A stretch of 64,000 nucleotides of DNA from Mycobacterium intermedium (lineage in GTDB: Bacteria > Actinomycetota > Actinomycetes > Mycobacteriales > Mycobacteriaceae). Location: positions 62,001-126,000 of the forward strand of contig NZ_MVHT01000001.1 in the NCBI RefSeq assembly GCF_002086275.1. The letters run 5' to 3'. Of this stretch, positions 51,678-60,334 are shown in pieces (the first letter of the stretch is position 1; every line of letters begins with the position of its first letter). The position numbers were made by a program, and so were the translations under genes. The notes under the pieces are model-generated. The model was not told the origin of the DNA. It ran no database searches and saw only the letters and a list, made by a program, of their open reading frames with translations.

Positions 51678-52862
51678 CTAAATCAATGCCCGCAACGGAC
51701 CCATCGGAGGCTCGACGCCGAACGAGCTCAGCGCCGAGGCGTGGTAAGTGGTTCCGGGCATGTGGATGGCGTGCAGCTGCCCGACGTGCACATCGCGCCA
51801 GTACCGCTGCAGCGGTTTGTCCATTCGTGCAGCGTTGCCGCCGGACCGCGCGAAGATCTCGTCGACCGCCGACACCGCCCGCCATACCGCGCGGATCTGG
51901 GTGCGGCGGCCGGCCGCCCGGTCGGCGAAGGAAACCTCCTTTCCAGCGGCGACGATGTCGTAGATGCGGTCGGCGTTGGCCAGCAGCTCCTGGCGTGCGG
52001 CGTTGATGTCGGCGGCGGCCTCCCCGATCGCGTACATGACGTATGGGTCATCCTTGACCGCGGTGCCGGTGGCGTTGACGCGCTCGCGCTGGTAGTCCAG
52101 GTGCGCAGCCAACGCGCCCTCGGCGATGCCGATGGTGGCCGCGGAGATGCCGAGCGGGAACATCGTCGACCACGGCATCAGGTATAGCGGCTCGGTCATC
52201 CCGGCCTCGCGCTGGGCGGTGCCGTCCATCACCTTCGTCGCATCCATCGTCCGGTAGGCCGGAACGAACGCGTCCTTGACGATGACATCCTTGGACCCGG
52301 TGCCGCGCAGTCCCACCACGTTCCACGAGTCCTCGACGATCTCGTAGTCCTTGCGGGGCAGGATCATGTGCAGCATCTGCGGCGGCATCAGTGGCACACC
52401 CTCGGGGTCCGCGAGCATCGCTCCCAGGATGATCCAGTCGCAATGGTCGGTGCCCGAACTGAACTGCCAGCGCCCGTTGAAGATGTAACCGCCGTCGACG
52501 GGCCGGGCCACCCCCTGCGGCGCGTACGGCGAAGCCATCCAGGTGTCGACGTCGTCGGCCCAGATCTCGGCGGCGACCCTCGGGTCGGCATACGCCAACT
52601 GGTAGGGGTGTACGCCCACCACCCCGACGATCCAGCCGGCGGACGGGTCCAGCGCCGCGGTGGCCATCGTGGTCTCGGCGAACTCACGCGGGTGGACCTC
52701 GAAACCCTGGTACTGCTTGGTCTGCAGCAGCCGGATCAAGCCGGCGGATCTCATCATCTTGACCGTGTCGTCGGTGAGTCGACCGATCCGCTCGGCCTCG
52801 GCAGCCTGCTCGCGCAATTGGTCCGCCATGGCCACTACTCGATCGAGTACCCGCTCGCTCAT
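51678..52862 (-). CDS. HsaA-like flavin-dependent hydroxylase (ACAD fold)
   Basis: The 394-residue protein has the same length as HsaA (Rv3570c). It has the ACAD-type group D monooxygenase fold: MRSAGLIRLLQTKQYQGFEV, DPSAGWIVGVVGVHPYQLA, NGRWQFSSGTDHCDWIILGA, SWNVVGLRGTGSKDV and the C-terminal IHMPGTTYHASALSSFGVEP. Such oxygenases ortho-hydroxylate a phenol with reduced flavin from a partner reductase (HsaB). No reductase gene is in the window. It leads the operon feeding the HsaC-like dioxygenase. Confidence 0.88.
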   Translation of the reverse strand: MSERVLDRVVAMADQLREQAAEAERIGRLTDDTVKMMRSAGLIRLLQTKQYQGFEVHPREFAETTMATAALDPSAGWIVGVVGVHPYQLAYADPRVAAEIWADDVDTWMASPYAPQGVARPVDGGYIFNGRWQFSSGTDHCDWIILGAMLADPEGVPLMPPQMLHMILPRKDYEIVEDSWNVVGLRGTGSKDVIVKDAFVPAYRTMDATKVMDGTAQREAGMTEPLYLMPWSTMFPLGISAATIGIAEGALAAHLDYQRERVNATGTAVKDDPYVMYAIGEAAADINAARQELLANADRIYDIVAAGKEVSFADRAAGRRTQIRAVWRAVSAVDEIFARSGGNAARMDKPLQRYWRDVHVGQLHAIHMPGTTYHASALSSFGVEPPMGPLRALI

Positions 52863-52904
52863 GCTGCCGTCCTTACGTGTTTGGGCTCATGTCTGGTTTA
52901 CCGC

Positions 52905-52920
52905 AGTCCGCCTTCGGACT
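52905..52920. promoter_or_regulatory. Dyad in the HsaA-like / BVMO divergent promoter gap
   Basis: AGTCCG-CCTT-CGGACT is a perfect 6-bp dyad. A second dyad, CGGAC-N7-GTCCG, lies at 52940-52956. Both fall in the 115 bp between the divergent genes and could be operator sites. Confidence 0.35.
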
Positions 52921-52977
52921 CACCGGCGATCCCGTTCAGCGGACCAAATGCGTCCGAATTTCACTGAAGGTTCTACG

Positions 52978-54597
52978 GTGAGTGGGGTGAACGGTGGGAA
53001 GACTCTGGACGCTGTCGTGGTCGGCGCCGGATTCGCCGGTCTGTACGCGCTGCACAAGCTGCGCGAACAGGGCCTGTCGGTGAAAGTGCTGGAAGCAGCG
53101 CCCGAAGTCGGTGGCACTTGGTATTACAACCGGTATCCCGGCGCGCGCTGTGACGTCGAGAGCGTGGACTACTGCTACTCGTTCTCCGACGAACTGCAGC
53201 AGGAGTGGAACTGGACGGAGAAGTACGCCACCCAGGCCGAGATTCTGAGCTACTTGAACTGGGTCACCGACAAGCTCGACCTACGCCGCGACATCGTCTT
53301 CAACACGCGCGTCGCCTCGGCGGTCCTGGACGAAACCACGCTGCAATGGACGCTGACCGCCGGGGACGGACAGGCGTTCACGGCGCGGTTCTGCCTGATG
53401 GCCACCGGCCCACTGTCCGACGCGCTCACCCCGAAATTTCCCGGCCTGAACACGTTTGCGGGCGAGGTCTACCACACCGCGCACTGGCCGCATGAGCCGG
53501 TCGATTTCGCCGACAAGCGGATCGCGGTAATCGGCACCGGATCGTCTGGCATCCAATCGATTCCGATCATCGCCGAACAAGCCGCGCAGCTCTACGTTTT
53601 TCAGCGCACACCCAATTTCAGTGTGCCGGCCGGCAACCGGAAGCTCACGGCGGAGGAACTCGCCGAGATCAAGGCCGGTTACGCCGAGCGGCGCCGGCTG
53701 TCGTGGCGCAGCGGAGGCGGTTCACCGCATATCACCGCGCCGAAGCCGACCATGGAATACAGCCCGGAGGAGCGCCGCGCGGCATTCGAGAAGCGTTGGC
53801 AACTAGGCGGAGTGCTGTACTCCAAGACGTTCCCGGACCAACTGACCGACCTGGCGGCCAATGACGAGGCGCGCGCGTTCTATGAAGAGAAGATCCGCGC
53901 CGTCGTCAAGGATCCGGTCCTGGCCGACTTGCTCATCCCGAACGACCATCCGATCGGCACCAAGCGAATCTGCACCGACAGCAACTACTTTGAGACCTTC
54001 AACAAGCCGAACGTGTCACTGATCAGTGTGCGCGCCACCCCGATCGAATCGATCGACGCCACCGGCATCAACACCACGGAGCAGCACTACGACCTCGACA
54101 TGATCGTGTTTGCAACGGGTTTCGATGCGCTGACGGGAGCGCTGGGCAAGATCGACATCGTCGGCCGCGGCGGTGAGCTGCTCCGCGACAACTGGGCGCA
54201 TGGACCGCGCACCTACCTGGGCCTCGGCGTCGACGGCTTCCCCAACCTGTTCGTCATATCCGGGCCGGGAGCACCGGCCGTGCTGGCGAACATGGTGTTA
54301 CACGCTGAGGCGCATGTGAATTGGATCGCCGACGCCATCGCCTACCTCGACGACCACGGCTACGCCGCCATGGAACCAACTCGGGACGCGGTGGACGGCT
54401 GGGGCGTCGAACTGGCCCGGCGTGCCGACGCGTCATTGTTCACCAAGGCCAATTCCTGGTACATGGGCGCCAATGTGCCCGGCAAGCCCCGCGGCTTCAT
54501 GTTGTTCGTCGGTGGCTTCGCGGCCTACAACGACATCTGCGCCGAGATCGCCGACGCCGGTTACAAAGGTTTTGAATTCGTCAAGAAGCCATGCTGA
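52978..54597 (+). CDS. Baeyer-Villiger monooxygenase (copy 2)
   Basis: The 539-residue class B flavoprotein has VVVGAGFAGLYALHKLREQG, GGTWYYNRYPGARCDVES, the BVMO fingerprint FAGEVYHTAHWP, and KRIAVIGTGSSGIQSIP for NADPH. It is closer to classical cyclohexanone/steroid monooxygenases than copy 1. The GTG at 52978 places the N-terminus just before the Rossmann fold; the longer open frame overlaps the divergent HsaA-like gene. It is followed by two SDRs with overlapping ends, so the three form one unit. Confidence 0.93.
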   Translation: MSGVNGGKTLDAVVVGAGFAGLYALHKLREQGLSVKVLEAAPEVGGTWYYNRYPGARCDVESVDYCYSFSDELQQEWNWTEKYATQAEILSYLNWVTDKLDLRRDIVFNTRVASAVLDETTLQWTLTAGDGQAFTARFCLMATGPLSDALTPKFPGLNTFAGEVYHTAHWPHEPVDFADKRIAVIGTGSSGIQSIPIIAEQAAQLYVFQRTPNFSVPAGNRKLTAEELAEIKAGYAERRRLSWRSGGGSPHITAPKPTMEYSPEERRAAFEKRWQLGGVLYSKTFPDQLTDLAANDEARAFYEEKIRAVVKDPVLADLLIPNDHPIGTKRICTDSNYFETFNKPNVSLISVRATPIESIDATGINTTEQHYDLDMIVFATGFDALTGALGKIDIVGRGGELLRDNWAHGPRTYLGLGVDGFPNLFVISGPGAPAVLANMVLHAEAHVNWIADAIAYLDDHGYAAMEPTRDAVDGWGVELARRADASLFTKANSWYMGANVPGKPRGFMLFVGGFAAYNDICAEIADAGYKGFEFVKKPC

Positions 54598-55397
54598 GCG
54601 GGTTGCGCGACAAGGTCGTACTCGTCACCGGAGCGTCCCGCGGCACCGGCCGGGTGCACTGCCAGCGATTCGCCGACGAGGGCGCCGACGTCATCGCCCT
54701 GGACGCGGAAGCGGCTGCCGACGAGTTGCGCAGCACCGCAGCCGATGTCGAAACCCGCGGCCGCCGTTGTGTGACGGCACTGGCCGATATCGCCGACCTG
54801 CAAGCCGTCACCACCGCCGTCGACGGCGCGGTCGCACAGTTGAGACGCCTAGATGTCGTCCTGGCCAACGCCGGCATCCACACGCCCGGGGCGCCCGTCT
54901 GGGAACTCGACCCGACGGTGTGGCAACGCACGCTGGACATCAACCTGACCGGCGTGTGGTGCACCGTCAAGGCGGGTGTACCGCATATCGGCCCGGACGG
55001 TGGATCGGTGATCATCATCAGTTCCACCAACGGAATTCGCGGTAGCGCCAACGCCGCCCACTACACCGCCAGCAAGCACGCCGTCGTCGGGCTGGCGCGC
55101 ACCCTGGCTAACGAGCTGGGCCCCAGCGGCATCCGCGTCAACACCGTGCATCCCGGAGCGGTGGCAACGCCGATGGTGCTCAACGAGAAGACATTCCGGC
55201 GGCTCCGCCCCGACCTGGAGAACCCGACGGCGGCCGACGCCGCCGAGGTGCTGATGGCGCGCAACCTACTTCCGGTGCCGTGGGTCGAGCCCACCGACGT
55301 GGCCAACGCCGTGCTGTTCCTGGCCTCGGATCTGGCCCGCTACATCACCGGGACGCAACTCGTCGTCGACGCCGGCCTGACGCAGAAGACGACATGA
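54591..55397 (+). CDS. SDR, probable mycofactocin-type (first of pair)
   Basis: The 268-residue SDR has LVTGASRGTGRVHCQRFADEGADVIALD and a catalytic Ser in ISSTNG with YTASK. The overall pattern, including PWVEPTDVANAVLFLASDLA and YITGTQLVVDAG at the C-terminus, matches the family of SDRs coupled to mycofactocin in actinobacteria, although its insert is short. It begins within the BVMO 3' end (7-bp overlap) and presumably oxidises the alcohol to the ketone used by the BVMO. Confidence 0.85.
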   Translation: MLSGLRDKVVLVTGASRGTGRVHCQRFADEGADVIALDAEAAADELRSTAADVETRGRRCVTALADIADLQAVTTAVDGAVAQLRRLDVVLANAGIHTPGAPVWELDPTVWQRTLDINLTGVWCTVKAGVPHIGPDGGSVIIISSTNGIRGSANAAHYTASKHAVVGLARTLANELGPSGIRVNTVHPGAVATPMVLNEKTFRRLRPDLENPTAADAAEVLMARNLLPVPWVEPTDVANAVLFLASDLARYITGTQLVVDAGLTQKTT

Positions 55398-56227
55398 GCG
55401 GCCGGCTAGCAGGAAAAATCGCCCTCATCACCGGCGCGGCGCGGGGGATCGGGCGCGCGCAGGCCGTGCGGTTCGGGCAAGAAGGCGCCGACATTGTGGC
55501 GCTGGACATCTGCGGTCCGATCGAAACGGTGATCATCCCGCCCGCGACACCCGACGACCTCGAGGAGACGGCCCGGCTGGTCACCGAGACCGGCGCGCGA
55601 ATCCACACCGAGATCGTGGACGTGCGTGATCTCGGCGAAGTCCAGTCGGCCACCGATCGCGGCGTTCGGCGGTTCGGCGGGCTCGACGTGGTGTGTGCGA
55701 CGGCTGGGATCACCTCACGTGGGTCGACACTGCAGCTGGGCGAAAACACCTGGCGCACAATGCTGGACGTCAATCTCACCGGGGTTTGGCACACCTGCCG
55801 TGCGACGGCGCCGCATCTGATCGAGCGGGGCGCCGGGTCGGTGGTTCTGACGAACTCCATCGCCGGACTGCGCGGACTGGTCGGCGTCGCGCACTACACC
55901 GCGGCCAAGCACGGTGTGGTCGGCCTGATGCGCGCGCTGGCCCACGAATTGGCCCCGCACAACGTGCGGGTGAACTGTGTCCACCCCACCAACGTCGACA
56001 CCCCGATGATCCAGAACGAGGCCGTCAGCGGCGCGTTTCGTCCCGATCTGGACCGCCCGCCCACCCGGGACGAATTCGCCGAGGCGGCGCGCCGGATGAA
56101 CATGCTCGGCGTCCCCTGGGTGAACCCGGTCGATGTCGCCAATGCGGCGTTGTTCCTGGCTTCCGACGAGGCGCGCTACATCACCGCGGTTACGCTGCCC
56201 GTCGACGCGGGAGCGACTCAGCGCTGA
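55394..56227 (+). CDS. Mycofactocin-coupled-type SDR (second of pair)
   Basis: The 277-residue SDR has LITGAARGIGRAQAVRFGQEGADIVALDIC. The extra PPATPDDLEETARLVTETGA segment after strand 2 is the insert typical of mycofactocin-coupled SDRs with non-exchangeable NAD. Catalytic YTAAK and the C-terminal YITAVTLPVDAG are present. The ATG overlaps the previous stop (ATGA). It would pass electrons to mycofactocin rather than free NAD (family knowledge). Confidence 0.88.
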   Translation: MSGRLAGKIALITGAARGIGRAQAVRFGQEGADIVALDICGPIETVIIPPATPDDLEETARLVTETGARIHTEIVDVRDLGEVQSATDRGVRRFGGLDVVCATAGITSRGSTLQLGENTWRTMLDVNLTGVWHTCRATAPHLIERGAGSVVLTNSIAGLRGLVGVAHYTAAKHGVVGLMRALAHELAPHNVRVNCVHPTNVDTPMIQNEAVSGAFRPDLDRPPTRDEFAEAARRMNMLGVPWVNPVDVANAALFLASDEARYITAVTLPVDAGATQR

Positions 56228-56228
56228 G

Positions 56229-56558
56229 CGGCCTAATGGTGGCGACCCGCTTCGCCCGGCTCCGCCGCGCTTGCGATCGCCACCGGCCTAATGGTGGCGA
56301 CCCGCTTCGCCCGGCTCCGCCGCGCTTGCGATCGCCACCGGCCTAATGGTGGCGACCCGCTTCGCCCGGCTCCGCCGCGCTTGCGATCGCCACCGGCCTA
56401 ATGGTGGCGACCCGCTTCGCCCGGCTCCGCCGCGCTTGCGATCGCCACCGGCCTAATGGTGGCGACCCGCTTCGCCCGGCTCCGCCGCGCTTGCGATCGC
56501 CACCGGCCTAATGGTGGCGACCCGCTTCGCCCGGCTCCGCCGCGCTTGCGATCGCCAC
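56229..56558. repeat. Six identical tandem copies of a 55-bp palindromic unit
   Basis: Units start at 56229, 56284, 56339, 56394, 56449 and 56504, and read the same throughout. Each begins CGGCCTAATGGTGGCGACCC, has GCGATCGCCAC at its end and can fold through GGTGGCGA/TCGCCACC. The array fills the 330 bp between the convergent SDR and hydrolase genes. Its last base is part of the hydrolase stop codon. No gene is present in it: the frames that cross it are repetitive and not credible. It is a candidate VNTR. Confidence 0.95.
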
Positions 56559-57430
56559 TAGCCCCGGGACAGGAACGCCAAGACCGCACTTTCGAACGCC
56601 TCCTTGGCCTCGATCATCGCCCAGTGGCCGCAGTTGGGGAACACGTGCAGCTCCGCGTTCGGAATGGTGCGCATCGGGATGAGCGCCATGTCGGGCGGAC
56701 TCACCCGATCGTCGCGGCCCCACGTCAGCAGCACCGGCGCGGACACCTTGTGCATGAGCGCCCACGGCATCGGCCGATCCGAGGCGTTCATGGCCGCCAT
56801 CATCGCGGCGAACGCGGCCTTGCTATACATCCGGCGGGCGGCTGCCAACGTCTCCGGGTCGGTGGCCAGCTGCCAGCGTTCCTCCACCAACTCATCGGTG
56901 ACCAGGGCCTGGTCGTACACCATCGACTTGAGCCAGTCGACCAGCCGTTGCCGGGTGGGGTCCTCGGTGAACTCCTGCAGCAGCCGGATGCCCTCACTGG
57001 GACTGGGGCTGAAGAGATTGGTGCCGATTCCGCCGATGGTCACCAGCCGGCCGATCCGGTCCGGGTTGTGGATGGCGAAGGTGATGCCCACGCCGCCGCC
57101 CATCGAGTTGCCGACGACGTGAGCCTTGTCCACCCCGAGCGCATCGAGGAAGGGGACCACCGCGCGATTTGCGGTGACCATCGGGTGGCCGCCGAAATCG
57201 TCACTGACCCCGAAACCGGGGAATTCCAGGATCAGGCAGCGGTAGTGCTCGGCAAAGGTGGGCAATATCCCGCGAAAGTTGCGCCAGCCGGTCACCCCGG
57301 GGCCGGAGCCGTGCAGGAACAGCAGCACCGGGCCGGAACCACAGTCGTAATAACGTAAAGACCCTGCCGGAGTGCTGATTTCACGCAGGTCCTGTTCGAC
57401 GTCGGCGAGCCATGCGGAGGATGTAGACAC
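56558..57430 (-). CDS. Alpha/beta hydrolase, HsaD-like meta-cleavage-product hydrolase
   Basis: The protein of about 290 residues has LLFLHGSGPGVTGWRNFRG, the nucleophile VVGNSMGGGVGITFA, acid in TWGRDDRVSP and His in NCGHWAMIE, the C-C hydrolase pattern of HsaD/BphD. It would hydrolyse the ring-fission product of the HsaC-like dioxygenase. GTG 57430 has AAGG eight bases upstream; GTG 57439 is the alternative. It is transcribed leftward from the gap shared with the hydrogenase operon. Confidence 0.88.
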   Translation of the reverse strand: MSTSSAWLADVEQDLREISTPAGSLRYYDCGSGPVLLFLHGSGPGVTGWRNFRGILPTFAEHYRCLILEFPGFGVSDDFGGHPMVTANRAVVPFLDALGVDKAHVVGNSMGGGVGITFAIHNPDRIGRLVTIGGIGTNLFSPSPSEGIRLLQEFTEDPTRQRLVDWLKSMVYDQALVTDELVEERWQLATDPETLAAARRMYSKAAFAAMMAAMNASDRPMPWALMHKVSAPVLLTWGRDDRVSPPDMALIPMRTIPNAELHVFPNCGHWAMIEAKEAFESAVLAFLSRG

Positions 57431-57521
57431 GAGCAACACCTTGCCACGCCGGCTCGCCGACGGGGAGAGGTGTTCCGCTCACCGGTCCGTTCGCACGATG
57501 TACCAGCGGCCCCCGATCCCA

Positions 57522-57535
57522 GGGCCGAATGGCCC
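57522..57535 (+). promoter_or_regulatory. DosR-like box upstream of the hydrogenase operon
   Basis: GGGCCGAATGGCCC fits GGGNCNNNNGNCCC and is extended to CCAGGGCC-GAAT-GGCCCTGG. It lies 72 bp before the chosen hyhB start. An upstream in-frame ATG (57529) falls inside the box and is therefore not the likely start. Confidence 0.6.
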
Positions 57536-57606
57536 TGGCTACCCGCAGCCCAGAGGTCAATGATGGTCCTGGCAGGTACTCACTGACGGCGCTGAGGGGA
57601 TATCGC

Positions 57607-58728
57607 GTGGACGATCCATCGATGTTGGACTCCGCCGGCCTGTCTCGCCTCGTCGACCTGCTCATCGAACGGGGCTATCGGGTCATCGGCCCGATGTTGC
57701 GCGACAACGCGATAGTGCTCGCCGAACTCGAGTCGGCAGCCGATCTTCCACACGGCTGGGGCGTCGACGTGGCCCCGGGCCGGTATCGGGTGCGCCGCCG
57801 CGACGACGACGCGGCTTTCGGACATTCGGCCGGGCCGCAGTCGTGGAAGCAGTTTCTGCATCCGCCGCGGCAGCGGCTGTGGGCCGGTACCCGCGATGGC
57901 GGCACCGAGCCCGACACCGAGGACGAACGGCCCTGCGCATTCATCGGGGTGCGCGGATGCGACCTGGCCGCGATCGCGACCCTCGACCGGGTGCTCGGCC
58001 GCGGCGACTACCCGGATCAAGCGTTTGTCGGTCGCCGACGGCAGATCTTTGTGGTCGCGGTCAACTGCACCGAGCCGGGCGGATTGTGCTTCTGCGCGTC
58101 GATGGGTACCGGGCCGGCGGCCGGGCCCGGCTATGACTTGGCGCTGACGGAGCGCGTCGACGGCAGCGGGGGACAGCCGCCGAGCTACCTCGTCGAGGTC
58201 GGCACCCCGGAAGGCGCCGAGGTGCTCGCCGAGATTCCGCGCCGGGCGGCCAGCGCCGAGGAAATCGACTGTGCCCGTGCCGATGTGGAGGATGCGGCAC
58301 ACCACATGGGTCGGCAGATGCCGCAGACGGATCTGCGCAACCTGTTGATCGACGCCCGCGAGTCCCCGCAGTGGGAGGAGGTGGCCAGTCGTTGCCTCAC
58401 CTGCGGCAATTGCACGATGGTTTGCCCCACCTGCTTCTGCACCAGCACCGAAGACGTCAGTGACCTCACCGGCGAGCACGCCGAGCGGTGGCGGCATTGG
58501 GCGTCATGCTTCGAGTTCGATTTCACCTACGTTCACGGCGGCGGCAGTGTCCGGCGCTCGGGGGCATCGCGCTATCGACACTGGTTGACCCACAAATTGG
58601 GCACCTGGCACGACCAGTTCGGCATGTCGGGCTGCGTGGGCTGCGGGCGATGCATCGCCTGGTGTCCAACGGGCATCGATATCACCGAGGAGATGAACAA
58701 GATGGCCGGGACGGCCGACGATGACTGA
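57607..58728 (+). CDS. hyhB: Group 3b [NiFe]-hydrogenase beta subunit (iron-sulfur)
   Basis: The 373-residue protein has two [4Fe-4S] motifs near the C-terminus, CLTCGNCTMVCPTCFC and CVGCGRCIAWCPTG. The upstream domain has RGCDLAAIATLDRVL, as in sulfhydrogenase/NADP-hydrogenase beta subunits. It passes electrons between the hydrogenase module and the flavin subunit. I chose the GTG at 57607 because GAGGGG stands seven bases upstream and the earlier ATG lies in the DosR-like box. It is first of five overlapping genes, like the DosR-controlled Hyh operon of M. smegmatis. Confidence 0.9.
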   Translation: MDDPSMLDSAGLSRLVDLLIERGYRVIGPMLRDNAIVLAELESAADLPHGWGVDVAPGRYRVRRRDDDAAFGHSAGPQSWKQFLHPPRQRLWAGTRDGGTEPDTEDERPCAFIGVRGCDLAAIATLDRVLGRGDYPDQAFVGRRRQIFVVAVNCTEPGGLCFCASMGTGPAAGPGYDLALTERVDGSGGQPPSYLVEVGTPEGAEVLAEIPRRAASAEEIDCARADVEDAAHHMGRQMPQTDLRNLLIDARESPQWEEVASRCLTCGNCTMVCPTCFCTSTEDVSDLTGEHAERWRHWASCFEFDFTYVHGGGSVRRSGASRYRHWLTHKLGTWHDQFGMSGCVGCGRCIAWCPTGIDITEEMNKMAGTADDD

Positions 58729-59575
58729 CCAGGCGTCCCGCGTCGCCGTGCCGGTGAGCATGGCGCCGGTTCCGTATCGCGTCCGCACCCGTCTGGTCGA
58801 AAGCCCCGATTCGGCCACGTTGTGTCTCGAGCCGGTCGGCGAGGTGTTGCGGCCGCCGGCCCCGGGCGAATTCATGATGCTTTACGCGTTCGGGGTCGGC
58901 GAGGCGGCGATCTCGATCAGCGGCGATCCCTCGGTCACCGATGGGTCGATCACCCACACCATCCGTGCGGTCGGAGCGGTCAGCCGCGCCCTGCACGATT
59001 CGCAACCCGGCGACATCGTGGGCGTGCGCGGCCCGTTCGGCACCACCTGGGGATTGGACGAGGCCGCCGGACGCGACCTGGTGATGGTCGCTGGGGGAGT
59101 GGGGTTGTGTCCGTTGCGCCCGGCAATCCTGGGGGCTTTGGCCCAACGAGCGCGCTACGGCAAGCTGAAGCTGGTGGTCGGTGCCCGGTCCCGGTCGGAC
59201 TTCGTGTTTGCCGCGCAAATCGAGAAGTGGGTCGACGATCCGCAGATCGACGTGCATCTGATCGTCGACGCCCCGACCCGCGGCTGGACTGGAGAGGTCG
59301 GTTTGGTCACCGAGCCGCTGCAACGACTGACGTTGCAACCCGATCGCACCACCGCTTTTTTGTGCGGGCCGGAGCCGATGCTGCGCTCCGCCGCCGAGGT
59401 GTTGGTGGCGAAAGGGCTGGCGCCAAAGGATATTCGGGTTTCGCTGGAACGCAACATGCAGTGCGGCGTCGGTTGGTGCGGGCACTGCCAATTGGGTCCG
59501 CTACTGCTGTGCCGCGACGGTCCGGTCGTCAGCTACGACGTCGCCGGCCCGCTGCTGCAAGTGAAGGAGCTTTAG
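58721..59575 (+). CDS. hyhG: Group 3b [NiFe]-hydrogenase gamma subunit (FAD/NAD(P) reductase)
   Basis: The 284-residue protein of the ferredoxin-NADP reductase/PyrK type has the FAD part [20 protein letters not shown], the NAD(P) part [15 protein letters not shown], and a C-terminal [2Fe-2S] site in [15 protein letters not shown]. It couples H2 turnover to NADP(H). It overlaps hyhB by 8 bp. Confidence 0.92.
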   Translation: MTDQASRVAVPVSMAPVPYRVRTRLVESPDSATLCLEPVGEVLRPPAPGEFMMLYAFGVGEAAISISGDPSVTDGSITHTIRAVGAVSRALHDSQPGDIVGVRGPFGTTWGLDEAAGRDLVMVAGGVGLCPLRPAILGALAQRARYGKLKLVVGARSRSDFVFAAQIEKWVDDPQIDVHLIVDAPTRGWTGEVGLVTEPLQRLTLQPDRTTAFLCGPEPMLRSAAEVLVAKGLAPKDIRVSLERNMQCGVGWCGHCQLGPLLLCRDGPVVSYDVAGPLLQVKEL

Positions 59576-60334
59576 ATGAGCCCGCCCTCGTTGGCAGTGT
59601 GGAAATTTGCTTCCTGCGACGGTTGCCAGCTGACGTTGCTCGACTGCGAGGACGAATTGCTCACCATCGCAAAGGAAGTGAAGATCGCCAACTTCGCGGA
59701 GGCCTCCAGTGCGGTGGTCGGCGGGCCCTACGACGTCTCGCTGGTCGAGGGCTCGGTCACCACCGCGCATGACGAACAACGCATCCGCGAGATCCGGGAC
59801 CAGTCCAAGGTGCTGGTCACGATCGGCGCGTGCGCCACGGCCGGGGGAGTGCAGGCACTGCGAAACTTCGCCGATGTCGCGGAATTCACCTCGGTCGTGT
59901 ACGCCCACCCGGAGTACATCGACACGCTGGCGACGTCCACGCCGGCGGCGGCACACGTCAAGGTGGACTACCAGCTACATGGCTGTCCGATCGACCGCCG
60001 GCAACTACTCGATACCCTTGCGGCACTGCTGATCGGACGCAAACCAAAGCTGCCGGACAAGACCGTTTGTACCGAATGCAAGATGCGCGGTGTGACATGT
60101 CTGGTCGTCTCCGAGGGCACCCCGTGCCTTGGTCCTGTCACCCACGCTGGCTGTGGTGCGTTGTGCCCCAGGCACAATCGCGGCTGCTTCGGCTGCTTCG
60201 GCCCGTCCGCCGCACCGAGAACCGCCACCCTGATCCCACTGTTGCGGCGAGACGGGATGTCCGACGCCGAGGTCGATCGGGTGTTCTCCACGTTCAACGT
60301 CGCCAGTTTCACCGCCGAGCGGAGCCAGCAGTGA
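59576..60334 (+). CDS. hyhS: Group 3b [NiFe]-hydrogenase small subunit
   Basis: The 252-residue small subunit has the proximal cluster cysteines in [28 protein letters not shown] and [10 protein letters not shown]. Distal cysteines are CTECK and [15 protein letters not shown]. There is no Tat signal, as expected for the soluble cytosolic group 3 type. The ATG directly follows the hyhG stop, with GGAG nine bases upstream. Confidence 0.93.
   Translation: MSPPSLAVWKFASCDGCQLTLLDCEDELLTIAKEVKIANFAEASSAVVGGPYDVSLVEGSVTTAHDEQRIREIRDQSKVLVTIGACATAGGVQALRNFADVAEFTSVVYAHPEYIDTLATSTPAAAHVKVDYQLHGCPIDRRQLLDTLAALLIGRKPKLPDKTVCTECKMRGVTCLVVSEGTPCLGPVTHAGCGALCPRHNRGCFGCFGPSAAPRTATLIPLLRRDGMSDAEVDRVFSTFNVASFTAERSQQ

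Noticed and set aside
56229..56558. CRISPR array
   Set aside because: The units are contiguous and identical, with no unique spacers and no cas genes nearby.
57529..57606. Upstream ATG for hyhB
   Set aside because: The codon falls inside the DosR-like dyad and the added residues are not conserved-looking; GTG 57607 has a good ribosome site.
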